Shown: piece by piece, positions 1 through 5,429 of the stretch
How the letters are laid out: each line of letters opens with the position of its first letter
Position numbering within the stretch: the stretch's first letter is position 1
Assembly (NCBI GenBank): GCA_015655485.1
Contig: JAATEZ010000216.1
Location: 1-5,583, forward strand
Source of the DNA: Lactobacillales bacterium
GTDB taxonomy: Bacteria > Bacillota > Bacilli > Lactobacillales > Vagococcaceae
Direction of reading: 5' to 3'
Length of the DNA stretch: 5,583 nucleotides
The notes under the pieces: model-generated
Told to the model about the DNA's origin: nothing
Database searches by the model: none
The model's input: the letters and a program-made list of their open reading frames with translations, nothing else
Translations under genes and position numbers: made by a program

Positions 1-666
1 ACGGCCAATTTAGAGGAGATCAAAAAATATGCAGACATTCTTCCGCTTGCAGGAGTGACTTCAAATCCTTCCATTGTGAAAAAAGAAGGGAAAATCGATT
101 TTTTTGCTCATATGAAAACAATTAGAAAAATTATCGGACCTGCTGCTTCCCAACATATCCAAGTCGTGGCACAGGATTTTGCGGGAATGATCAAAGACGC
201 GGAGACGATTTTGGATAAGGTCGATAAAGATGTTTATATTAAAGTTCCTGTAAATGAAGAAGGGTTGAAAGTCATTAAAGAATTAAAAAACCGCAGGGTA
301 AATGTGACCGCTACTGCGATCTATACTAAATTTCAAGGATTTTTGGCCATTTCAGCGGGAGCTGATTATATTGCCCCTTATTATAATCGGATGGAAAATT
401 TAAATATTGATCCGCAAAAAGTTATTCAGGAACTGGCTAATGAGATCACTCGTTCAAAAAGTAAAACAAAAATTTTAGCTGCCAGTTTTAAGAATGTGGG
501 TCAAGTCAATTCAGCCTATGAAGCAGGTGCCAAGGCAGCTACTATGGGAGTGGATATTATCAAACAGGGATTCGCTATGCCGTCGATCTATCAAGCCGTT
601 GTTGATTTTACCGCGGACTGGGAGAGTATCTTTGGCAAAGATACGACCCTATATGATTTGAAATAA
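1..666 (+). CDS. fsa: fructose-6-phosphate aldolase / TalC-type transaldolase, 5' end cut by window
   Basis: The frame is open from the first base, so the gene starts before the window. Comparison with E. coli FsaA suggests only about six residues are missing; 221 residues are present. The family is a class I aldolase with a TIM-barrel fold that cleaves or forms fructose 6-phosphate (dihydroxyacetone plus glyceraldehyde 3-phosphate), acting through a Schiff-base lysine in the cytoplasm. Visible signatures, in order, are GVTSNPSI, VVAQDFAG, the IKVPV motif with the catalytic lysine codon at 241-243, TATAIY, APYYNRM, LAASFK and a C-terminal DWESIFG. These match the FsaA positions known to line the active site (Asn, Gln, Lys, Thr, Ala/Tyr/Arg, Ser). 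The first active-site Asp lies before the window. The TTG or GTG codons near the start are internal. A terminator follows at 705-747. Some Gram-positive members are annotated as transaldolase, so the exact substrate is less sure than the family. Confidence 0.93.
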   Translation, partial: TANLEEIKKYADILPLAGVTSNPSIVKKEGKIDFFAHMKTIRKIIGPAASQHIQVVAQDFAGMIKDAETILDKVDKDVYIKVPVNEEGLKVIKELKNRRVNVTATAIYTKFQGFLAISAGADYIAPYYNRMENLNIDPQKVIQELANEITRSKSKTKILAASFKNVGQVNSAYEAGAKAATMGVDIIKQGFAMPSIYQAVVDFTADWESIFGKDTTLYDLK

Positions 667-704
667 AAAATCGGACAGTTTGATAAAAATTTATTTAAAC
701 ATAT

Positions 705-747
705 CAGAAAAGTATCGGGACTTTCCTTGTATTTTTCTGTTTTTTTT
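705..747 (+). terminator. intrinsic terminator after the aldolase gene
   Basis: CAGAAAAGTA (705-714) pairs along its full length with TATTTTTCTG (730-739), with one G-U pair. The 15-base interior can add a small GGGA/TCCT stem. An eight-T run (740-747) follows directly. The position, 38 bases after the aldolase stop, fits termination of that gene. It separates the aldolase from the RNase H gene. Confidence 0.8.
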
Positions 748-824
748 GAGTTAATGTAAGTGTGTCTCATTATTTCAGATTAAAATGAAGCAAAATAAAT
801 TAGTTGGATAAAGGAGTCAATAGA

Positions 825-1430
825 ATGGCAGCGAAGTTTTATGCGGTGAAAAAAGGACGAAAAACTGGAATCTTCCGGACATGGAGTGAGGCCGAAAAGC
901 AGATCAAAGGATATTCTGGTGCGATTTTCAAGTCATTTCTTTCAAAAGAAGAAGCGGAGATGTTTTTAGGAGAAGGTGTATCCGCAGAGCGCAACGAAAA
1001 GACTAAAGAAAACGTGATCGAAGCTTATGTGGATGGTTCATTTGATCGTCGGAAAGGGGTTTACGGCTCTGGAGTGGTCTTAATAAAAAATGGGCAGATT
1101 GTTCATCAAATCAGCCGTCCGGGCAAAGATCCCAGATATTTGACTAGTTATCAAATCGCCGGAGAAGTATTTGCCTGTTTAGGAGCTATCAAGTGGGCGA
1201 AAACACAGGACTTCACGACAATTATCATCTATTTTGACTATGAGGGAATCGAAAAATGGGCGACAGGTATGTGGTCGGCCAATAAACCTATTTCCATCGA
1301 TTATAAAAAATATTATCAAGATATTTCTATCGGAATGCAAGTGATTTTTAAAAAAGTCAAGGCTCATGCAGGTGTGAAATATAACGAATTAGCTGATTCT
1401 TTAGCAAAAAAAGCAACAGAAATGGGATAA
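825..1430 (+). CDS. rnhA: ribonuclease H with N-terminal viroplasmin-like domain
   Basis: The 201-residue protein has two domains. Residues 3-48 (KFYAVKKGRKTGIF, then SGAIFKSF and a FLSKEEAEMFL helix) match the caulimovirus viroplasmin / RNase H1 N-terminal hybrid-binding domain. Residues 65-200 form a type 1 RNase H fold. Its DEDD metal-binding set is visible: D70 in AYVDGSF, E114 in AGEVFA, D138 in YFDYEG and D191 in ELADSLA. The helper histidine is H181 in KAHAGV. It should degrade the RNA strand of RNA-DNA hybrids in the cytoplasm (R-loops, primers). I chose the ATG at 825 because AAGGAG (811-816) sits eight bases ahead; the upstream TTG at 804 would place that site inside the gene. It is probably transcribed alone: a terminator lies upstream and the next gene is convergent. 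I found no strong promoter, only weak TTGAGT- and TAAAAT-like hexamers between 746 and 786. Confidence 0.92.
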   Translation: MAAKFYAVKKGRKTGIFRTWSEAEKQIKGYSGAIFKSFLSKEEAEMFLGEGVSAERNEKTKENVIEAYVDGSFDRRKGVYGSGVVLIKNGQIVHQISRPGKDPRYLTSYQIAGEVFACLGAIKWAKTQDFTTIIIYFDYEGIEKWATGMWSANKPISIDYKKYYQDISIGMQVIFKKVKAHAGVKYNELADSLAKKATEMG

Positions 1431-1451
1431 GGATCATATCCTGGGATAAGG
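1423..1451. repeat. 10-bp direct repeat at the end of the RNase H gene
   Basis: TGGGATAAGG occurs at 1423-1432 and again at 1442-1451. The first copy carries the RNase H stop codon. Between and across them AGGAT-CAT-ATCCT forms a small hairpin. No T-run follows, so this is not a clear terminator. It may be a short slippage duplication. Confidence 0.45.
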
Positions 1452-1500
1452 TTCTATCGTTTGGTCAGCAAGAAGAGGATGACTTCTGATTGAACATTTT

Positions 1501-2466
1501 TCAACTTGCCATATAGGAATCACTCTGCTTTTCATAAATCAAGTCTGTAATATCCGAAATGAGGCTTTCCGCGTCGCTCACACCATTTGTATAGACAGCT
1601 AAAAGGAAGGGATGATCCGTGTACAGGATACCTATATCGTGAACTTCGCTATCGATCGAGCCGATTTTATGGGCCACATTTCCCTTTGTCAAGGAGGTGA
1701 CTAAGCGGACATTAAAAACAGTGTTGCGCATATATGAAATGATCTGATCATAGTAGGAGTTGTTATCTTTATTTTCATACAAAAGTTCCAAATAGGTGAT
1801 GGCATCATTAGCCGTGATCGTATTTTCAGAAAGGTCATAGGTCGTCTGATTCAAATAGGTTTCGTAAAAATAAGTTCGTACAGTTTCATTTCCGCCTAAA
1901 GTACGGAAAAGCATATTGGTAGCAATATTATCTGAATAAACGATCGCATATTTTAATAGCGTCGAGATGGTATAGCTGGATTGGATGTCACTCTGAATGA
2001 TCCCTGTTCCTGTTTCGTAATCCTCACTTTCGTAAGCGACTGATTCGTCAGCGGATAGTTCTCCAGAAGCGATCTTATCTGCTACCATCATCGCCAAAGC
2101 TACTTTTATGGTGCTGGCTGCGGTAAAAGTTTCATCTCCATTTATAGAAAATCCGCTGTCGCTATCAAGATCGTAATAGGCCACACTGACAGAGTCGCCC
2201 GAATCTGCTACAAGCTCTGTCACTTGTTCTTTCAGCGAGCTTATATAGGCTTTTTGTTCTTTGCTCTGACTTGAAGAGGTTTTAGTAGTTGCTGTTTTAG
2301 TTGTGGTACTCTGTTCTGTTGAGTCATTTTTTGCTGCGATCGATTCGATCGTATTTACTCCCAGTAAAGTGACTTTATAGGCAAGCAAAAGAAAACAAAT
2401 CAAAAAAATTAATCTTTTAATTTTTCTAAACCGATGTCTTCTTTTTTTAAGCGAATTTTTTTTCAT
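1501..2466 (-). CDS. membrane-anchored class A beta-lactamase-like serine hydrolase
   Basis: The 321-residue protein has a very basic N-terminus (residues 1-18), one hydrophobic segment (about 19-37), a Ser/Thr-rich linker (about 49-68), then a penicillin-recognising serine hydrolase domain. The three active-site motifs are present: STIK (S118 nucleophile, K121), SDN (178-180) and KIGS (267-270) in place of KTG. An extracellular, membrane-tethered enzyme is expected. The loop between SDN and the ENTITANDA helix start is roughly a dozen residues shorter than in TEM-type enzymes, and I see no equivalent of the deacylating Glu166. A peptidoglycan peptidase or related hydrolase is therefore as likely as a true beta-lactamase. 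The ATG at 2466 is supported by GAGGAG ten bases upstream (2477-2482 on the plus strand). It is convergent with the RNase H gene, with 70 bases between and no strong terminator. Fold assignment is firm; substrate is not. Confidence 0.85.
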   Translation of the reverse strand: MKKNSLKKRRHRFRKIKRLIFLICFLLLAYKVTLLGVNTIESIAAKNDSTEQSTTTKTATTKTSSSQSKEQKAYISSLKEQVTELVADSGDSVSVAYYDLDSDSGFSINGDETFTAASTIKVALAMMVADKIASGELSADESVAYESEDYETGTGIIQSDIQSSYTISTLLKYAIVYSDNIATNMLFRTLGGNETVRTYFYETYLNQTTYDLSENTITANDAITYLELLYENKDNNSYYDQIISYMRNTVFNVRLVTSLTKGNVAHKIGSIDSEVHDIGILYTDHPFLLAVYTNGVSDAESLISDITDLIYEKQSDSYMAS

Positions 2467-2499
2467 ATTTGCTTATCTCCTCAATGAGTTTCTATTTCT

Positions 2500-2505
2500 T
2501 TTATA
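2500..2505 (-). promoter_or_regulatory. possible -10 box for the serine hydrolase gene
   Basis: On the minus strand the sequence reads TATAAA, about 34 bases ahead of the start codon and just ahead of the ribosome binding site. No good -35 hexamer lies 16-18 bases further upstream, so this is only a candidate. Confidence 0.25.
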
Positions 2506-2555
2506 AACAAGCAACATTAAAACTAACATAAAAAAAATAGAACCCAGCGAAGCTG

Positions 2556-2589
2556 AGGAGAATGCAGTTCACGGGGACTGCATTCTCCT
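2556..2589. repeat. perfect 13-bp inverted repeat (hairpin) in a divergent intergenic region
   Basis: AGGAGAATGCAGT (2556-2568) is matched perfectly by ACTGCATTCTCCT (2577-2589) around an eight-base loop, TCACGGGG. Next to it, CAGC-GAA-GCTG (2545-2555) makes a second small hairpin. Read on the minus strand, both are followed by an eight-T run at 2530-2537, after a seven-base gap. Read on the plus strand, a five-T run comes 14 bases after the stem. It could be an orphan terminator, a leader structure or a protein-binding dyad. No intact gene here obviously needs it. Confidence 0.7.
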
Positions 2590-2635
2590 AAGGAATTGAG
2601 TCGTTTTTCATTTTGTTAATTTTTTTTAAATATTC

Positions 2636-2971
2636 TTGTTATGGCGAAAGTTATGGTGGATTCTTGGGTGGAAGAATGAGTTTTTTTACATGATTTTTTG
2701 GGGAGTTTTAGGCTTGATTTTTATCCGTATCGTTTATCCCAAGCTGTCTCATTTGATTGAAGGAATTCCTAATAAAAAAGGAGTTCTGATCTCTTGGATC
2801 CTATGCCTGTTTTTAATTTTTGACAGCGGTCTTTCGTGTATTGCCGTCTCTCGATGGTCGCAAAGAAATCAAGGAACGCCGGCGACGAATGAATTGCGGC
2901 GAAAAATAGATCAATAATTTCCAGACAGCTATAGGAGTAAAATTTATCCGAATATGCAGATGACAAATTAG
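2636..2971 (+). pseudogene. decayed 3' end of a family IV ABC-transporter-permease-like membrane protein
   Basis: The frame from 2636 gives a stretch (FWGVLGLIFIRIVYPKLS, then IEGIPNKKG, then a hydrophobic span ending in SRWSQRNQGTPATNE) that resembles the C-terminal part of putative family IV ABC transporter permeases (PF06541 type). Members of that family continue into a helix and an FPDxxxxxIYPNM tail. Here a TAA at 2915-2917 interrupts, yet the same frame resumes with FPDSYRSKIYPNM and ends at TAG 2969-2971, so the stop looks like a nonsense mutation of a Tyr codon. Upstream, a GGRMSFF segment typical of the family is readable in another frame (2667-2687) and joins the main frame if one T is added to the T7 run at 2681-2687. 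The N-terminal half of the family is absent. No ribosome binding site precedes TTG 2636. The family call is from memory of conserved motifs. Confidence 0.7.
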
Positions 2972-3080
2972 CTGATAATATTTCTTTGTTATCTGTGACC
3001 CTCTGTTTTTTTATGACCTTCAGGTGTGCTGAAAGTTGCTGTTTAGCCAGAGGCAAATCATTTTACAAGGAGAAATTCAA

Positions 3081-4454
3081 ATGAAAAAAAGAAATTTTTT
3101 TGTATTATTTGGTTTGGTAATCATTATTTTACTCTGCTTTTTTTGGTCACATTCTTTTTTAAATCATCGAACCGCAAGTGTTTATGAGCCGGCGGCAAAG
3201 ATTTCCAAGCAGGATAAGATCTGGTTGATCACAGATATTCATTATCTTTCTGCCAAACTCTTTGATGCAGGAGACAAATTTGCTTTTATTAAAAAAACAG
3301 CAGCCGGAAAAGATTTGAATTATCCTAAAGAACGAATGGAGGCTCTGGTTTGGCAAGTACAAAAAAAGCGGCCTGGACTTTTGATCGTGAGTGGGGATCT
3401 GACTTTAAATGGCGAAAAAGAAAGTGCACTTGAGCTGGCGGAGTATTTTAAACAAATAGAAGAATTAGGAACACAAGTATTAGTGATTCCTGGAAATCAT
3501 GATGTGGCGGATGGTTGGGCCCGAAAATATCAAGGAGCAGAAGCTTATGAAACAGCACAGATTTTACCCGACGGATTTTCACAAATTTTTTCTGAAATGG
3601 GTTATGCCGATGCTTTTTCAAGAGACAGAGAATCGCTTAGTTATGCCTACAAAGCCTATCAAGATTTATGGGTCGTCATGATCGATTCTAACAAATATAT
3701 CAACGGGAAAAGTGCGAGCGCGCCGGCAACGAATGGCTATGTAAAGGATGAAACTTTGAATTGGCTGCAGCGGATTTTGAAGCAGGCGAAACAACAGAAT
3801 GCACGAGTGATTCCTGTTATGCACCATAATTTAGTCAATCATAATACTTATCTAAATAAAGGATTTACCGTGGACAACGCGGCACAGGTGCGGCAATTAT
3901 TTGCAAAAAATCAATTGAATGTTGTTTTAAGCGGTCATATCCATGCTCAGGATATAGGTTCTGCAGAAGCAAACGGGCAGAAAATCTATGATATCACAAC
4001 GGGATCCTTTGCGATCGCTGAGAATAATATTGGCGAGTTAACTATTTTACCAGATAAATTATCTTATGAAGTCAAACCTTTAAATGTAAGTCAATGGGCT
4101 GAAAAAACGAGACAGACGAAAACGGATTTGCTGAATTATACCGAATATTCTACTGGACTTTTTTTGAATGATGGTCAAGCAATGGGCTATACGCAGATGA
4201 TGGAAGAAAATTGGTATGATGAAGTTTTTAGTGATCAAGTCGCGGATTTTGTTGGCAGAATGAACTTGCGTTTTTTTGAAGGAAAGGATCATCCCAACTC
4301 ATCTTTGGAGACCGCTTCGATAAAAAATGAAGCAGGCTACCAGATAATTGCCGCCCATTCCAAAAACTTCCTCTTACCCTACATGGACTCGATTATTGAA
4401 GACCACGATGAACCAGATACAAAAATAACTATCCCATTCAGAAAAGCTGAATGA
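3081..4454 (+). CDS. membrane-anchored or secreted metallophosphoesterase (calcineurin-like)
   Basis: The 457-residue protein starts with a short basic stretch and a hydrophobic segment (about residues 5-23), a signal peptide or membrane anchor. C19 follows LL rather than a lipobox, so a lipoprotein is unlikely. The catalytic domain shows the full dimetal set of calcineurin-like phosphoesterases: D52 and H54 in ITDIHY, D106 in SGDLT, N139-H140-D141 in PGNHD, H248/H249 in MHHN, and H286 and H288 in SGHIHA. The C-terminal 130 residues form an extra region seen in Gram-positive secreted members. The likely reaction is phosphodiester or phosphomonoester hydrolysis outside the membrane; the substrate cannot be read. 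I chose ATG 3081 because AAGGAGA (3067-3073) lies at ideal spacing; an upstream in-frame TTG at 3036 would precede that site. The last codons and stop lie in the first copy of a direct repeat (4440-4478), so its native C-terminus may have been altered. Confidence 0.9.
   Translation: MKKRNFFVLFGLVIIILLCFFWSHSFLNHRTASVYEPAAKISKQDKIWLITDIHYLSAKLFDAGDKFAFIKKTAAGKDLNYPKERMEALVWQVQKKRPGLLIVSGDLTLNGEKESALELAEYFKQIEELGTQVLVIPGNHDVADGWARKYQGAEAYETAQILPDGFSQIFSEMGYADAFSRDRESLSYAYKAYQDLWVVMIDSNKYINGKSASAPATNGYVKDETLNWLQRILKQAKQQNARVIPVMHHNLVNHNTYLNKGFTVDNAAQVRQLFAKNQLNVVLSGHIHAQDIGSAEANGQKIYDITTGSFAIAENNIGELTILPDKLSYEVKPLNVSQWAEKTRQTKTDLLNYTEYSTGLFLNDGQAMGYTQMMEENWYDEVFSDQVADFVGRMNLRFFEGKDHPNSSLETASIKNEAGYQIIAAHSKNFLLPYMDSIIEDHDEPDTKITIPFRKAE
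4435..4453. repeat. 7-bp inverted repeat around the phosphoesterase stop codon
   Basis: CATTCAG (4435-4441) and CTGAATG (4447-4453) are perfect complements around AAAAG. The TGA stop (4452-4454) is partly inside the right arm. No T-run follows on the plus strand, so it is not a canonical terminator. Confidence 0.5.
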
Positions 4455-4478
4455 GGCGCGTCAGGTCTTGAGCAGCAG
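4440..4478 (+). repeat. 39-bp direct repeat, copy 1
   Basis: This copy begins AGAAAAGCTGAATGAGGCG and ends TTGAGCAGCAG. It matches copy 2 at 38 of 39 positions (C at 4459 against T at 4591), with a period of 132 bases. It includes the end of the phosphoesterase gene. Its TGAGG (4452-4456), CAGGTCTT (4462-4469) and CAGCAG (4473-4478) blocks all have complements in the inverted segment at 4535-4558. Confidence 0.9.
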
Positions 4479-4534
4479 CAAAAGAAAAATTTTAACGGTT
4501 GAGCAATGAGCAGCATCGTGAATTTTTTCTTGAA

Positions 4535-4558
4535 CTGCTGCCGAAAAGACCTGCCTCA
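4535..4558 (-). repeat. inverted partner lying between the two direct repeats
   Basis: The blocks CTGCTG (4535-4540), AAGACCTG (4546-4553) and CCTCA (4554-4558) are the reverse complements of CAGCAG, CAGGTCTT and TGAGG in the direct repeats. This gives 19 base pairs in three blocks, with a GAG/CCGAA internal loop and a five-base bulge. Because both direct copies carry the same blocks, this segment can fold with the one before it or the one after it, but not both at once. Confidence 0.8.
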
Positions 4559-4571
4559 AGAAGCTGAACAT

Positions 4572-4610
4572 AGAAAAGCTGAATGAGGCGTGTCAGGTCT
4601 TGAGCAGCAG
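4572..4610 (+). repeat. 39-bp direct repeat, copy 2
   Basis: This is the second copy of the unit that starts at 4440. It is followed by ATTTATTCTTAAACTG, which loosely resembles ATTTTTTCTTGAACTG just before the inverted segment, so the cluster probably grew by more than one duplication. The pairing of 4535-4558 with this copy gives a hairpin followed by only a weak T-rich stretch. Confidence 0.9.
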
Positions 4611-4834
4611 ATTTATTCTTAAACTGAGATTTGAACTGCAAAGAAATAGTATAAACTAATTTCGTTAAATAATCATTTGACTGGTTCTGCTGCATCAAAT
4701 TCCTTTTTTTCTCTTTTGAGCATCATGGATCAGTTTTATTGCCCGTTTTCGCGTTTTAATGTTGGGGCTCTTCATTCGATGCCTGGCAATGGATAATTCG
4801 ATTTTTTCCAGTTTTTTCCTGTATAGTTAAAATG
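4611..4834. other. intergenic stretch without a convincing gene
   Basis: No plus-strand frame here has both a start and a ribosome binding site. On the minus strand, a frame open from about 4825 down to 4695 encodes a basic segment (including ARHRMKSPNIKTRKRAIKLI) without a usable start at its head. Its TGA overlaps the ATG of a second 67-residue frame (4695 down to 4492) as TGATG, with AAAGGAA just before it. That second frame runs through repeat copy 2 and the inverted segment. I recognise neither product. They may be remnants of a small minus-strand operon or chance frames. Confidence 0.35.
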
Positions 4835-4864
4835 TTTGCACTAAAAACAAAACAGTAATATAAT
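4835..4864 (+). promoter_or_regulatory. promoter of the alternative S14 gene
   Basis: A perfect TATAAT -10 box (4859-4864) is preceded, at 18 bases, by TTTGCA (4835-4840; four of six matches to TTGACA), or at 17 bases by TTGCAC. Transcription would start near 4871, giving a leader of about 85 bases. The Zur-like dyad begins right at that start point. Confidence 0.6.
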
Positions 4865-4873
4865 AGCTGTATT

Positions 4874-4894
4874 AAAACGTAACTTCTACGATTT
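4874..4894. promoter_or_regulatory. Zur-like operator dyad
   Basis: The plus strand reads AAAACGTAAC, T, TCTACGATTT: two 10-base halves around one central base. Against the Bacillus Zur box (AAATCGTAAT, one free base, ATTACGATTT) it matches 16 of 20 fixed positions, including both CGTA/TACG cores. It lies directly after the predicted start site, where a bound zinc-loaded repressor would block transcription. Zinc control of cysteine-free S14 paralogues is well established in Firmicutes (Zur, or AdcR in streptococci). I see no good TTAAC-GTTAA AdcR palindrome here. Confidence 0.65.
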
Positions 4895-4957
4895 GTAAAT
4901 ATTGTTAATATCTTTTTACATAGTTGTCAAGGGAAAAAAATTGAATGGGAGAAAAGA

Positions 4958-5227
4958 ATGGCCAAAAAATCAAAAATCGTTAAGGCAAAAAAGCAAAGAG
5001 AAATGATCGCAAAGTATGCCAAGCTCCGCTATGAACTAAAGCAAAAGGGTGATATTGAGGGATTGAGGAAGCTTGCTAAAGATTCCAATCCTATTCGTTA
5101 CAAAAATAGAGATTTAATTGACGGCAGACCCAGAGCTTACATGAGGAAATTTGGCATGTCGAGAATAAATTTTCGGCAGCTGGCATTAAAAGGGAAGATT
5201 CCTGGTGTGAAAAAAGCAAGCTGGTAA
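4958..5227 (+). CDS. rpsN2: alternative 30S ribosomal protein S14, zinc-independent (C-minus) form
   Basis: The 89-residue protein has the S14 signature in its C-terminal half (NRDLIDGRPRAYMRKFGMSR, then LALKGKIPGVKKASW). The usual short Gram-positive S14 carries two CxxC pairs that bind zinc. This one has no cysteine at all, and YKNRDLIDGRPR stands where the family has a cysteine-containing segment. The length equals that of B. subtilis RpsNB (YhzA). Such paralogues replace the zinc-binding S14 in the small subunit when zinc is scarce, freeing zinc and allowing continued ribosome assembly. The ATG at 4958 is preceded by GGGAG (4947-4951) at six bases. The gene appears to be transcribed alone from the promoter at 4835-4864, under the Zur-like site at 4874-4894, and to end at the terminator near 5360-5393. 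Confidence 0.95.
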   Translation: MAKKSKIVKAKKQREMIAKYAKLRYELKQKGDIEGLRKLAKDSNPIRYKNRDLIDGRPRAYMRKFGMSRINFRQLALKGKIPGVKKASW

Positions 5228-5251
5228 TTTTTTAGTTTTAAAAAAGAAAAT

Positions 5252-5291
5252 AGGCTGTCCCATTAATCAATTTTGATTAGTGGGACAGCCT
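5252..5291 (-). terminator. strong 18-bp hairpin with T-rich tail on the minus strand
   Basis: AGGCTGTCCCATTAATCA (5252-5269) pairs with TGATTAGTGGGACAGCCT (5274-5291), with a single G-T wobble and a four-base loop. On the minus strand it is followed by ATTTTCTTTTTT. On the plus strand the stem is followed by TAACTGCGG, with no T-run. The orientation suggests it stops transcripts from the aspartate kinase side, protecting the S14 gene from antisense read-through. It may also protect the 3' end of the S14 messenger. Confidence 0.75.
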
Positions 5292-5357
5292 TAACTGCGG
5301 ATAAGTGGAGGTTCAAAAATAATTTCTTCACAAATAATCCGAACTGTTCAAAAAAGC

Positions 5358-5393
5358 AGGAGAAGTTTTTTATCGGATATACTTCTCTTTTTT
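5358..5393 (+). terminator. probable bidirectional intrinsic terminator between S14 and aspartate kinase
   Basis: AGGAGAAGT (5358-5366) pairs with ACTTCTCTT (5381-5389), including one G-T pair, around a 14-base loop. A six-T run (5388-5393) follows the stem core on the plus strand. An A-run at 5350-5355 gives the minus strand a T-run four bases after the GAGAAGT/ACTTCTC core. It fits the end of both convergent genes, and the better fit is the plus strand. Confidence 0.65.
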
Positions 5394-5429
5394 CCTAAAA
5401 CTGAACATTTTTGATCCGGTCTCTAAATA

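Noticed and set aside
1179..1367. 62-codon minus-strand frame
   Set aside because: It lies wholly inside the RNase H gene, opposite the catalytic motifs, and has no family resemblance.
1467..1505. possible terminator between the RNase H and serine hydrolase genes (AGAAG/CTTCT and TTGAA/TTCAA stems)
   Set aside because: Both stems are only five base pairs and neither is followed by a proper T-run on either strand.
2972..3003. possible terminator after the pseudogene (GATAAT/GTTATC stem)
   Set aside because: The stem is six weak pairs and the T-run starts well after it; too poor to call.
2769..3056. 95-codon minus-strand frame opposite the pseudogene
   Set aside because: The plus strand shows clear family-like protein sequence here, and the minus frame has no recognisable product or ribosome binding site that I can see.
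3499..3681. 60-codon plus-strand frame inside the phosphoesterase gene
   Set aside because: It is an out-of-frame shadow of the coding sequence holding the metal-binding residues.
4080..4292. 70-codon minus-strand frame
   Set aside because: It is antisense to the phosphoesterase C-terminal region and shows no independent support.
4440..4610. CRISPR array
   Set aside because: There are only two direct copies, 93 bases apart, with an inverted copy between; no regular spacers and no cas genes.
4720..4791. small plus-strand frame beginning ATGGATCAG
   Set aside because: It has 23 codons and no ribosome binding site.
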